NCBI GenBank assembly: GCA_002472565.1
Contig: DKSK01000015.1
Coordinates: 1-64,000 of the forward strand
Origin: Bacteroidales bacterium UBA7258
GTDB lineage: Bacteria; Bacteroidota; Bacteroidia; Bacteroidales; UBA932
Reading direction: 5' to 3'
Length of the DNA: 64,000 nucleotides
The notes beneath the pieces were generated by a model. It was not told the DNA's origin. It searched no databases and worked only from the letters and a program-made list of their open reading frames with translations. The translations under genes were made by a program, and so were the position numbers. This document shows positions 1 through 9,600 of the stretch, one piece after another. The stretch's first letter is position 1; every line of letters begins with the position of its first letter.

Positions 1-1048
1 GGGCAGGGGAGCCCGCAGAAAGGATGTCGGACTTGTTGAGCAGGATGAAGAGCTTCTGGTGGGAAGGGTCCACATGGGAAATGATCATGGAGAGGTCGGC
101 GAGAGGGCTTTTGCAGATGTCCGCGATGGCGAGGACTATGTCAGCCTCTCTGACCTTGCGGAAAGACCTCTCGATCCCGGCCTTTTCTATGGTGTCCGAA
201 GACTCTCTGATGCCCGCGGTGTCGATGAAGCGGAAAAGAACCCCGTCAAGATTGACCGTCTCTTCGACCGTGTCGCGGGTCGTCCCCGGGATGTCGGATA
301 CTATGGCCCTGTCCTCTCCCAGCAGGGCGTTCAGCAGAGTGCTTTTCCCGGCATTGGCGGGACCGGCTATTGCCGTAGGCACGCCGTTGCGTATCGCATT
401 TCCGAGGCGGAAAGAATCGGCGAGAGAGGAGACCTTTGCAAAGGCCTCTGCAATGAGTCCGGAAAGTTTATCGCGGTCGGCGAACTCTACATCTTCTTCG
501 CTGAAATCGAGTTCCAGCTCCATCAGCGAAGTGGCTTCCAGCAATTCGGCCCGGAGCTCCTTCAGCTCCGAGGAGAAGCCGCCGCGGAGCTGATTGAAGG
601 CTGCTCTGTGCGCGGATTCAGACGATGCCGCAATGAGGTCGGCGACCGATTCGGCTTGTGCGAGGTCCATCTTTCCTGAAGTGAAAGCCCGGCGCGTGAA
701 TTCTCCCGGCATGGCCATTCTCGCTCCTGCGTTGAGCAGAAGGCTAAGGGCGGTCTGGACAATGTAGGAAGAGGCGTGGCAGCTGATTTCGACCGAATCT
801 TCGCCGGTATAGGAGTGTGGGGCCTTGAAGACTGAGACGAGGACATCGTCAAGAGGCTCTGACGGGCTCTGGAATATGGTCCCGAAATGGATGGTGTTCG
901 CCTTGGCTTCGGCCACGGAGCCGCTGTGCAGCTTGACAACCTTGTCGGCTATGGCGAAGGCGGAGGGGCCGCTCAGCCTGATTATGGAAATCGCTCCGGT
1001 ACCGGGGATGGTCGCCGGAGCCGCAATTGTGTCATCGTAAAAATTCAT
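1..1048 (-). CDS. mnmE: tRNA modification GTPase MnmE (5' part; C-terminus beyond the window)
   Basis: MnmE works with MnmG in the cytoplasm to install the carboxymethylaminomethyl group on wobble U34 of certain tRNAs. Reading the minus strand from 1048 gives 349 codons with no stop: an N-terminal TrmE domain starting MNFYDDTIAAPATIPGTGAI, the RRAFTSGKMDLAQAES helical segment, then the inserted G domain with its P-loop (AGPANAGKST), switch region (DIPGTTRDT) and NKSD base-recognition motif. The family is usually about 450-460 residues, so roughly 110 residues, including the C-terminal CxGK motif, lie off the window. An in-frame ATG at 1054 is an alternative start. A consensus promoter at 1070-1100 gives a leader of only about 10-20 bases, which supports either of these starts. 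The gene is transcribed separately from the DUF5686 gene upstream. Confidence 0.95.
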   Translation of the reverse strand, partial: MNFYDDTIAAPATIPGTGAISIIRLSGPSAFAIADKVVKLHSGSVAEAKANTIHFGTIFQSPSEPLDDVLVSVFKAPHSYTGEDSVEISCHASSYIVQTALSLLLNAGARMAMPGEFTRRAFTSGKMDLAQAESVADLIAASSESAHRAAFNQLRGGFSSELKELRAELLEATSLMELELDFSEEDVEFADRDKLSGLIAEAFAKVSSLADSFRLGNAIRNGVPTAIAGPANAGKSTLLNALLGEDRAIVSDIPGTTRDTVEETVNLDGVLFRFIDTAGIRESSDTIEKAGIERSFRKVREADIVLAIADICKSPLADLSMIISHVDPSHQKLFILLNKSDILSAGSPA

Positions 1049-1069
1049 GTTCATGGACTTTCTTGTTCC

Positions 1070-1100
1070 CAAATTTAGCAATTAGCCTCATCAATCCAAA
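1070..1100 (-). promoter_or_regulatory. Bacteroidota-type promoter for mnmE
   Basis: On the minus strand TTTG (1100-1097) is followed by 19 bases and then TAAATTTG (1077-1070), an exact match to the TTTG / TAnnTTTG consensus of the Bacteroidota primary sigma factor. Transcription would start near 1063-1066, a few bases before the mnmE start codon. Confidence 0.75.
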
Positions 1101-1121
1101 GGTCCGGCCTGTGCCAAGAGG

Positions 1122-3203
1122 CTATCTCCATCTACTGAAGAGTTCAATGGAGAAGCGGAAGCCCAGATCCTGATATTTCCAGTCCCTGGTCGAGATGTAG
1201 ATGCCCATGGAAAAGAGACTGTTCGTGAGGGCGTAGCCATATTCTGCATATGGATGGATCCTGTCCGTAAGCAGGAAGTTAGCATAGAAGCGTTCCTTCT
1301 CCACCCCCTTGCGGATGAAAGGAAGCACGTAGGAGAGCATCATGGGCTGCTCGTATGTGAGATTCGTCCGATAATAGTATTTCGAGATGTTGTACCAGGC
1401 GGAGTTCAGGAGCTGGAATTCTCCGCTCCAGTCATCGTTCCAGCCGCCGGGAAGGTTGTTCTCTCTGAAATTGGAGAAGTCTAGGAAATAGATGTCCTGG
1501 CTCCTGTCCGTATAGAGACCGCCGCCGACCCTCATGGAAATGGAACTTACGCTGCTGAAATTCTTGATCCAGCTGAGATCTCCCTCAATCTTTTCATATG
1601 CGACGCCCGATTTCATCACTCCTTTGATCCCGGCCTCGTAGTCAAGCGTCAGGACTGGTCCTTTCCCCTTGAAGGACAGGAAGGTAAGTTCGAGACAAGG
1701 AGCGAAAGTCTTGTAGGTCACCGGCTGTCCCGCATCTGTGAATTCTTTCTTGTTGACAGGGGTCCTTCTGTGGTACATCGCCCCGACTTCGCTCCTGAAC
1801 CATGGAGTGAGGTCGTAGGAAAGGTTGAGCGAGTAATAATTGTCGGTGTAATAGTTCAAGTCCATATCATTGAAACGGACTGATTCAGGATGCTTTTCTA
1901 TGAGCTGCTCCCGGACGGAAGAATTGGTTATGCGGTTGCCGTTCCCGACAGAGAAGCTGATCGTCCCGTGTCTTGCCGCATCGAAAGAGTAGTAGAACGG
2001 CGCATCGAAGTAGAACTGCTTCTTGGTGAACATGTAGCCGAGTTTGATCTTGGTGTAGATGCCAGAATTGTCTCCCAGGCGGTATAGTCCGCGAATGTCG
2101 TAGCGGTAGCTCAGGCCTCTGTTGTGGGAATAGTTGAGGTAGCTCGGATTGACCAGGGGAGAGAATTTCAGGGAAAGCTTGTCGTCAGCGCCAAGGTCGG
2201 CCGTGAGGCTGTTGGCAAAGGTCTCCTGGACTATTTTCCATGCCTTTTTGTAATTCCTTGAGGCTTGACTCTTGTCGGGGTTTTTGAGCGTCTGTAGAGA
2301 ATCATACCTTGAGTAGATGGACCTATCCATGGAGTCGAGCGGAAAGGGCCTGAGACTGCCCATGGAATATACGGCTTCGGCGGAGTCAGGGAAGTCCTTA
2401 GGAGGCAGGAACTGGCAGCTGACCTCGGCCAAGAGCTTGTTGCCCATGAAGCTGAAGCTGACTTTCAGATTGTTTCTCTCCGGCAGTACAGGAATTTCCT
2501 TGTTCATGTCCATGTCTGTCTTGAATCTGAAGAGGTCGTACTCGCCCGCAAAAGAGGTACTCAGGATTTCGCCGGTGTTTTTGTCCACAAGGGCGGCGCC
2601 TTTGATCAGCTGAGGGTTGTTAAGTCTGGGCTTGAATGCAAGCTCCGCCGTGCTGTCGGTGGTCCGGATGATTTTGTATCTGTAGAATTTACGGTTTGTC
2701 CTGTTGAAGGGCGAGAGAATATTTTCCTTGAAGAAGGTTTTTGCGTAGATGTCAGGAGTGTACAGATCCATAATCGGCACACTGACCTTGTTCTTGATCG
2801 GGATGGTTCCCGCGCTCGCACGGTCGGTCTTCTCCTTAGCTTTGGCATCATTGAACCAGACTGTCCTGTAATATTCCTTTATGTAGTCGGGATTTTCCTT
2901 GGTTATGACGTAGAGGGACGGGATCAGTTTCATGATGACGTTGCGCTTGACGGTATGGATCCGCCACTTGATGTATGCATCGCTCTTTCTTTCCCCGTAA
3001 TTCTCATTCATGGAGACGGAGAAGTCCATGATTTTGCCCACCAAGAACGAGGCTCCGTCATCGAAGACAGCCTTCAAGGTGTCGCATGCAGGGATAGAGT
3101 CCACGACCGGAGGCACTTCCGCCTTCAAAGCCGTGGACAAAAGAAAAAGGGCGGAGACAAGAATAAACCTCGCGCCAGATATTTCCAGCCCGAATATTTT
3201 CAC
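1122..3203 (-). CDS. DUF5686 family outer-membrane protein
   Basis: A 693-residue exported protein. It opens with a hydrophobic signal sequence (FILVSALFLLSTALKA, about residues 13-28). The middle part (about 170-260) has the phrase FKPRLNNPQLIKGAALVDKNTGEI and then an FAGEYDLFRF segment, which I recognise from the DUF5686 family of Bacteroidota. The C-terminal half is rich in alternating aromatic and polar residues, as expected for a transmembrane beta-barrel, and the chain ends in IELFSRWR. Unlike many relatives it has no recognisable N-terminal carboxypeptidase-like regulatory domain, so it is on the short side. The function of the family is not established; an outer-membrane location is inferred. 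It lies downstream of glnA on the same strand with an 85-base gap. I see no consensus promoter there. Confidence 0.75.
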   Translation of the reverse strand: MKIFGLEISGARFILVSALFLLSTALKAEVPPVVDSIPACDTLKAVFDDGASFLVGKIMDFSVSMNENYGERKSDAYIKWRIHTVKRNVIMKLIPSLYVITKENPDYIKEYYRTVWFNDAKAKEKTDRASAGTIPIKNKVSVPIMDLYTPDIYAKTFFKENILSPFNRTNRKFYRYKIIRTTDSTAELAFKPRLNNPQLIKGAALVDKNTGEILSTSFAGEYDLFRFKTDMDMNKEIPVLPERNNLKVSFSFMGNKLLAEVSCQFLPPKDFPDSAEAVYSMGSLRPFPLDSMDRSIYSRYDSLQTLKNPDKSQASRNYKKAWKIVQETFANSLTADLGADDKLSLKFSPLVNPSYLNYSHNRGLSYRYDIRGLYRLGDNSGIYTKIKLGYMFTKKQFYFDAPFYYSFDAARHGTISFSVGNGNRITNSSVREQLIEKHPESVRFNDMDLNYYTDNYYSLNLSYDLTPWFRSEVGAMYHRRTPVNKKEFTDAGQPVTYKTFAPCLELTFLSFKGKGPVLTLDYEAGIKGVMKSGVAYEKIEGDLSWIKNFSSVSSISMRVGGGLYTDRSQDIYFLDFSNFRENNLPGGWNDDWSGEFQLLNSAWYNISKYYYRTNLTYEQPMMLSYVLPFIRKGVEKERFYANFLLTDRIHPYAEYGYALTNSLFSMGIYISTRDWKYQDLGFRFSIELFSRWR

Positions 3204-3288
3204 TTTTCCATGGCTAAGATAAACATATTTTTTCCTGTTTATTTCTCAGCCATGGAAATACTCGGCATATTTTCTTCGGAAGGCTGAT

Positions 3289-4788
3289 TCAGCCGCAATG
3301 GAAATAGCGGTCGACCAGAGTCTGCAGGGAAGAAGTGTCTCCCTCAATGTCTGAACGCAGGGTTCGGTCCCCGAAGGAGCGTAAGTGGGCGATTATCTCG
3401 TCTATCATCTCCGGGTTGAAGACCCCCTGCTCCTCGAAGGCGCCTCTCTGGCGTTCCAGACAGTCGGCGGAAGCGGCGCAGCTGTCCGGGAGCTGTCTGA
3501 ATGAGGACACATCTCCTCCCGGTTCCACATAGGTCTTTTTTGCGAGAGATAGAGCGTTTTTCATCTCGAATCCGTGTCTGCAGGCGACACAGAGCCCGGA
3601 GAGAAGCTGGTAGATGTCTGCGGAACCGTCCGGGGAGCGCATCTCTACGGTCTGTTTTGCGGACAGGTCGAGCATGGAAGACTGTTCAAACGGATTTACC
3701 TGAGAACACATGTCCATGGTGCCGGACCAGCCGAGAGGCACCCTGACAAGGGCGGCCCGGTTGCGATAGCCCCAGCAGATGCTGGTCGGAGCCTCCTGAT
3801 GCGGCACGAGACGGAAATACGACATCGGATTCTTGTTGCCGAAGGCGGTTATCCCTTCTGCAAGATCCATCATTCCGGCAATGGCCTTCCTCGCCTCGGC
3901 TGAAAGTTCTCCGTCCGGGCCGGTCATCATGGACTTGCCGTCTTTCATCAGCCTCATGTGGACATGCATCCCGCTGCCCGCCTTTCCTACGGTAATCTTA
4001 GGCGCGAAGGTGACATTGTATCCCTCCATGTGGGCGAGCCTCCTTATTATCCATTTCGCAAGAAGTATGTTCTCCGCGGCAGTCTCCGCCCTGACAGGGA
4101 GAAATTCGATTTCATTCTGCTCGTAAATTTTCCCGTCCATGCGGAAATTGCCCACTTCGCTATGGCCATATTTAATCTGCCCGCCGGCTCTTGAGATATA
4201 GTCCATGCACTTGGCCCTGAAGGCGGACGTCTTGCAGTAGGGGGCGGATTCATGATATCCATGCTGATCCGTTGCAGGGAAGCTGCCGTCATCATCCAGA
4301 ATCACATAGTATTCCAGTTCTCCCATGGCCTGGAACTCCATTCCCGTGGCCTTTCCGAAGGCCTCCTGAGCCTTTGAGAGCGTCCTTTCCGGAGCGCTTT
4401 CCAGCGGTCTTCCGTCTTTGTCGAAGAAGCTGCAGAGAAGGTCCAGGGCAGGAATTTCAGGCGGAGCGAAAGGATCCATGAAGGCCGTCGAGAAACGGGG
4501 AATGACGTACAGGTCGCTGCTTGTGGTCTTGATGAAGCCGAACAAGCTTGAACCGTCGACTCTTTCTCCGCTGGTCAGGATAGTGTCCAGATAGTAGAGA
4601 TCATTTATGACGAAGCCGAGGGTCTTAAGTTTGCCGTCGCCTCCCGGATAGAGGAAATTGACCATCCGGACCCCATTCTCCCTTATGTACCTGATAATGT
4701 CCGCTTTCGTGAAAGTGAGGGGATCTTTTTTCAAGAAATCAACGACTTTGTTGGCATTCATTAAGAGTTTTTCGTTATCCTTGGTCAT
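3289..4788 (-). CDS. glnA: glutamine synthetase, type I-like
   Basis: Makes glutamine from glutamate, ammonia and ATP in the cytoplasm. The 499-residue protein has the active-site pieces of the family in order: GELEYY (E157, E159), the HSEVGNFRMDG and NEIEF segments (about 209-229), GSGMHVHM (271-278, with the catalytic-site histidine), an arginine-rich PTSICWGYRNRAALVRVP stretch, and VEMRSPDGSADIY near the end. I chose the ATG at 4788. A longer frame starts at 4848, but it would begin inside the promoter: TATATTTG at 4826-4819 predicts a transcript start near 4813. The gene stands alone, just downstream of the susCD terminator. No regulator such as GlnR or a PII gene is visible nearby. Confidence 0.92.
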   Translation of the reverse strand: MTKDNEKLLMNANKVVDFLKKDPLTFTKADIIRYIRENGVRMVNFLYPGGDGKLKTLGFVINDLYYLDTILTSGERVDGSSLFGFIKTTSSDLYVIPRFSTAFMDPFAPPEIPALDLLCSFFDKDGRPLESAPERTLSKAQEAFGKATGMEFQAMGELEYYVILDDDGSFPATDQHGYHESAPYCKTSAFRAKCMDYISRAGGQIKYGHSEVGNFRMDGKIYEQNEIEFLPVRAETAAENILLAKWIIRRLAHMEGYNVTFAPKITVGKAGSGMHVHMRLMKDGKSMMTGPDGELSAEARKAIAGMMDLAEGITAFGNKNPMSYFRLVPHQEAPTSICWGYRNRAALVRVPLGWSGTMDMCSQVNPFEQSSMLDLSAKQTVEMRSPDGSADIYQLLSGLCVACRHGFEMKNALSLAKKTYVEPGGDVSSFRQLPDSCAASADCLERQRGAFEEQGVFNPEMIDEIIAHLRSFGDRTLRSDIEGDTSSLQTLVDRYFHCG

Positions 4789-4818
4789 TAGCTTATAGTT
4801 TTTAATGTGTTTTATGAG

Positions 4819-4848
4819 CAAATATACGAAATCGTAATAAAAAAGCAA
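4819..4848 (-). promoter_or_regulatory. Bacteroidota-type promoter for glnA
   Basis: Minus-strand TTG (4848-4846), 19 bases, then TATATTTG (4826-4819). The leader to the glnA ATG is about 25 bases. The -33 element begins immediately after the stem of the susD terminator, so the terminator T-tract and this promoter share DNA. Confidence 0.8.
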
Positions 4849-4879
4849 GAGACGGACACCTGTCTGTGATGTCCGTCTC
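4839..4879 (-). terminator. intrinsic terminator of the susC-susD operon
   Basis: A perfect 10-bp stem (GAGACGGACA at 4849-4858 pairing with 4870-4879) with an 11-base loop. On the minus strand it is followed by TTGCTTTTTT. It lies 45 bases after the susD stop codon and directly before glnA. Confidence 0.85.
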
Positions 4880-4923
4880 CCGCTGAATCTTCCTTTCGGA
4901 AGGAAAGTTGAGATATTTTCGTC

Positions 4924-6591
4924 CTAGAAGTTCACAGGAACATCCGTGGCCTTGAGTCTGCCGTCATGACGGACGGCCGCCTGTGACCAGAAGAGACCCC
5001 ATTCGGTGCGGTATGTATACTTCGCTCCGTTGGACCTGAAGTCTGCCGGCATGTTGTCCTCGTTGGTCTGAAGCTCATTCTCAGGATATGGCATCCTCTG
5101 GATGAGGTTGCCCTTCTCGACCTGGGCTCCGGAGTTGTAGAGAGGAAGCTGTACAGTACCGTCGGATACGGCAGGATAGCCGGTGCGGCGGATTTCGGCC
5201 CATGCTTCGATTGAGTTAGGGAAGAGGGCGATCCACTTCTGGATGGCGATGCTGCGCAGCTTCTGTTCGTTGCTGCTTCCAAAGGCAGGAAGAGCCGCAA
5301 CGTAAGCCTGATACTCGGCGGAAGAAATAGTCTTACTGCCGCAGGAACGGGTGATGAAGAAGGCGAGTTCGTCCATGGAAGCCCTGATGGCATCCTTCCA
5401 TACGGACTCTGCGTTTCCGCTGTCCCAGCCCCTGAGGATGGCCTCGGCCTTGAGGAAGAGAGTCTCGGAGTAGGTTGCATAGCACCAGGAAAGGTTCTGG
5501 TTGGCAGAGTTGTGGAAATCGAAGAAGAAGAAGCCATCCTTGCTTGAGCAGTTCAGGCGGGCGTAGGAGCTGGAGTTGCCGGCGAAGTTTCCGCCATGCG
5601 CACTTGTCTGGGCCGCGTCGGTTCCGTTAGGGATGGTTCCGTTAGGATAACCGTCCCACTGGTTTCCGGTCGTGGAAGTAAGGTCTCCGGCCTCGAACCA
5701 GAATGAGCGGCGAGGGTCTACGACACCGGTAGTGTAGCCGGCGTTGGTGCCGTTGAGCACGCTCATGAAGCAATCCTCAGGGATAGTGTTGGCCCAGTCG
5801 TAGTAGGTGCGGTCATAGTAGTCGCCCCATATGACGGAGTCGCAGGAAATCCTGGCATAGTCGGAAGGAGCGTTCATAGCAAGAGCGGCCGCTCCCTTGT
5901 AGTAGGTCTGCGCGGTGGCGGCGAGAGAGGTCTCGGATACGCGCAGGGCAAGCCTCATGATGAGGGTGTTGGCGAGACGGCGCCACTTGGCGAAGTCGTT
6001 GCCGTAGATCAGGTCGTAGTCTCCGATTCCTACCTGGCCTTCGGTGTCGCCGAGGACATCGGAATCAGCCTTCAGCCTCTTGAAGAAGTCGAGGTAGATT
6101 TCTTCCTGGCTGTTGTAAGGAATGGTGGTGCCGGTTCCGGCATAGTTGCCGTCCGCATCCATGTAAGGAGCGTCGCCGTTACGGTCGACGATACGGAGCC
6201 ACATGATGACATTCCAGATGTCGTTCATGGCGCCGACGGCCTTCAGGGAAGCATCTCCCTCGCACAGAGCCTTGACCTCGAGGAACTCCCTCTGACGGGC
6301 CGTATAGAAATCCCTCCAGAAGATGTCACCCCAGCCGGCGTTGTAGACGTACTGGTTCGTGCCGCCCAGTCCCATAGGGGAGAGATAGTGGGCGTACTCA
6401 TCATCGAAAAGGTTGAAGTTGCGCTGGTGGTCTGCGGAAGAGCCGTAGTACATGGCTCTTCCCAGAAGCGGTCCAGGTTGGAGCGAAGACTCCGTGATTT
6501 CGGTCTTGCTCGTGTTCATGTCATCGAATTCGTCTCCGCAGCTTACTACTGCAAAAAGAGCAAGGATGGATGGTATAATGTACTTTTTCAT
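4924..6591 (-). CDS. SusD/RagB family nutrient-binding outer-membrane lipoprotein
   Basis: Surface lipoprotein that captures a nutrient and hands it to the partner SusC channel. The 555-residue protein begins MKKYIIPSILALFAVVSC, with the lipidated cysteine at residue 18 followed by GDEFDD. Such an acidic run after the cysteine matches the known lipoprotein export signal that sends Bacteroidota lipoproteins to the cell surface. The rest is the tetratricopeptide-like helical fold of the SusD-like_2 type (for example the WRRLANTLIMRLALRVSE and SETLFLKAEAILRGW helices, and a C-terminal RMPYPENEL motif typical of SusD proteins). It lies 12 bases downstream of susC and forms one operon with it. The substrate cannot be read from sequence. 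No glycoside hydrolase, sulfatase or peptidase is next to the pair. Confidence 0.93.
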   Translation of the reverse strand: MKKYIIPSILALFAVVSCGDEFDDMNTSKTEITESSLQPGPLLGRAMYYGSSADHQRNFNLFDDEYAHYLSPMGLGGTNQYVYNAGWGDIFWRDFYTARQREFLEVKALCEGDASLKAVGAMNDIWNVIMWLRIVDRNGDAPYMDADGNYAGTGTTIPYNSQEEIYLDFFKRLKADSDVLGDTEGQVGIGDYDLIYGNDFAKWRRLANTLIMRLALRVSETSLAATAQTYYKGAAALAMNAPSDYARISCDSVIWGDYYDRTYYDWANTIPEDCFMSVLNGTNAGYTTGVVDPRRSFWFEAGDLTSTTGNQWDGYPNGTIPNGTDAAQTSAHGGNFAGNSSSYARLNCSSKDGFFFFDFHNSANQNLSWCYATYSETLFLKAEAILRGWDSGNAESVWKDAIRASMDELAFFITRSCGSKTISSAEYQAYVAALPAFGSSNEQKLRSIAIQKWIALFPNSIEAWAEIRRTGYPAVSDGTVQLPLYNSGAQVEKGNLIQRMPYPENELQTNEDNMPADFRSNGAKYTYRTEWGLFWSQAAVRHDGRLKATDVPVNF

Positions 6592-6603
6592 TGTTCAATC
6601 AGT

Positions 6604-9600
6604 TTAGAAACCGAGAGTGAGTGATACGCCGAAGTTGCGGGTTCCAGGGTAAGGGCACATATCGAAGGCAGATGCGTAGATGGAGGTATCCGTGAGAGAA
6701 CCGTCCGGAGTCGTGCCTGGAGTATGCTTTACGAGATAGAAGAGATTGCTTCCGTAGACAGAGAACCTTGCGCTGTCAAGGATGCCCTTGGTGAGCCTGT
6801 CGACGAAGTCGTGGCTGAGGTTGTAGGTAAGCGAAAGTTCGGAGAGCTTCAGGAAGCCGGCGTTGTAGATGAATTCCTCGTCGACCGAATTGTTCCAGTA
6901 GTTCTGGGCGCTTACGGAAGTCTTGTTGGCTGTCCCGCTTTCGGTGACGCCCTTGATGACCATGTTGTCACGGTTCTCGGTACGCTTGGCGGTTCCGAGG
7001 CGGGCGGCGCTGTACTCAGATACAGAGAAGATGTCTCCTCCGTTCTGGAAGGCGAAGAGGGCGTTGAGTCCGAGGTTCTTGTAAGAGAGATTCAGGCTGA
7101 AGGAGCCGGTGAAATTAGGGTTGATGTCACCGATTTCCTGGCTGGCGTCTCGCAGAGGAAGACCGTCCGATCCGATGATCTTGTTGCCGTCCTTGTCAAG
7201 GCGGTACTTGTAGCCGTAGATCTTTCCGAGAGACTCGCCTTCGATGGCATAGACATAGATGCCTGCGCTGCCGGTCATGTGGCCGAGCTCATACATCTTG
7301 ATTCCTTCGGTGAGGGTGTTGACCTTGTTCCAGTTCTTTGCGAGGTTGACGGTGGCGCCGAAGTTCCAGTCGCGGGTGCGGATGAAGTCTCCGTTGAGAG
7401 AGAGCTCAAGACCCTGGTTGGTGATCTTGCCGGCGTTGATGTACTTCTTCTGCACACCGGAAGCGTAGTTCATGTCGACGGACATGATCTGGTTCTTGGT
7501 GGCGGTATGATAGTAGGTGAGGTCAAGACCGAGCCTGTTCTTGAAGAAGTGCCATTCGGTACCAACTTCGAAGGAGTCGGACATTTCAGGCTTCAGTTCA
7601 GCATTGGCCATGGTGACAGGCTGCTCGATGTAGAGGTAGCCGTTGGCTCCGGTGGTGGTGCTGTAGGTGTTCTGAAGCTGGTATGGATCGGTATCCTTGC
7701 CGACCTTCGCCCAAGAGAAGCGGATCTTGCCGTAATCGATGACGTCCTTGTTATAGGTCAGGCCGTATGCATCGGCGGCTCCGGTGAGAAGGGCGGAAAC
7801 GCTGACTGACGGATAGAAGTAAGACCTGTTGTCCTTAGGAAGGGTGGAAGACCAGTCGTTACGCGCGGTAACGTCGAGGAAGAGCCAATCCTTATAGCCG
7901 AGGTTGGCGAAGCCGTAGACGGAGTTGATCTGCTTCTCGGAGAGAGAGTTGTTGGCGTGGATGGTAGAACCAGCGGCTATGAACTGTGCACCCTGGAGGG
8001 CGATGGAACGGCCTTCAGCCCACATTCCGTCATAATGGTAACGCATCATGTTGCCTCCGGCGCTGAGTCCGAGATCGAAGTCGCCGTATTTGTGGTTCCA
8101 GGAAAGGAGAGCCTCGGTGTTTTCCTCGATACGGCTGTACTTGGACTCCTCTACTCCCGGATAGTGGCCCGTAAATACAGGATCCGGATAAGGCCAGCTG
8201 TACTTGACGGTGTAGTCCGTCCAGTCATAACCTTCCTTCACGCGGAGTTTGAGGTCCTTGGTGAAGTTGATGTTGACGGCGGCCATTCCGAAGAACTTGT
8301 TCTGGACGTCCTTGTTGTTGAACTGATCCTGGACGAAGTAGATGTTCTGATGCTCAGCGTCAGGACCATAGTAGTTGTCCTCGATGAACTCACCAGGTCT
8401 GCTGGTGTCGAACTCATGCTCCTTGAGGGAATTGAGGTCGATGGAACGAGGGATCTTGTTGATCAGATAGGTGGCGCCGTACAGACCGCGGGTCTGACGG
8501 TTGTTGCCGATGGTCTTTACATAGTTGGCCTTAACGTCGAGGGAGAGCCACCTGTTGACCTTGTTGGAACTTACGAAGTCGATGCTGGTCTTGTCAAGCC
8601 TTGTAGGCCTTACGATAGACTGGGTGTCGTCATGTCCGATGGTCAGGCGGAAAGGATTTTCTGCATTGCCGCCCTGGATCGTGACGTTGTTGGACTGCAT
8701 GTTCCCGGTACGGTAGTACTTGGTGTAAGGATTCTTGGTTCCGGAATAAGGGACCTTGACGCTGGAGTCATACCAGGCAGGAACCATGGTGGAGGAGCTC
8801 ATCCTGGCGCCCCAAGAATTCTCTGAAGTAGCCACATAGGCTCCGTTTTCGCCCTGTCCCCAAGTGTCCTGGAGATCGAGATAGTAGGAAACTGGAGACC
8901 AGGAGAATTTGCCGGAATAGGTCACTCCGACCTTTCCTTCCGTCCTGCCGCCTTTCTTGGTGGTGATGAGGATGACACCGTTACCGGCGCGGGATCCGTA
9001 AAGCGCCGCGGCGGTAGGGCCTTTCAGCACGGAGACGGACTCGATGTCCTCAGGGTTGATATCGAAGGCTCCGCCAGCACGGTCGGTGCCGCCCCAGAGG
9101 CCGGCCTGGCCGTCAATGTCGTGACCGCCTGTATCATAAGGTACACCGTCGATGACGTAGAGAGGTTCGTTGTTGTCAGACAGAGAAGAGTTACCGCGGA
9201 GGACGATCCTCGTTGATCCGCCGGCGCCGGTACCTGAGTCATTAATCTGCAGACCAGCGACCTTGCCCTGGAGGGCGTCAGTGAGGGTCGCGGTTCCAGA
9301 GCGGGCGATCTGGTCCGCCTTTACATCCTGGACAGCATATCCGAGGGATTTCTTCTCTCGGGAAATACCGAGGGCGGTAACGACGACCTCATTGAGGAGT
9401 TCATTGTCCTGCTCCAGAGTTACGTATACTTGTCCGCCGTTCCATACTACCTCAGCATCCTTGTATCCGATGCTGGAGATTACAAGAGTGGAACCTGTTC
9501 TGACTCCCGGGAGGGAAAAAGTTCCATCATCAAGGGTGATAGTTCCGGTCGTGGTCCCTTTGATGATAATGCTGGCACCGGCGACGGGGCCTACATTATC

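Noticed and set aside
562..939. A separate 125-codon gene in the mnmE region
   Set aside because: It is a different frame of the same strand inside mnmE; the mnmE frame is continuous and has all motifs.
6724..8826. Long open frames antisense to susC (6724-7809 and 7957-8826)
   Set aside because: Valine- and glycine-rich translations without motifs, fully opposite an intact SusC gene.
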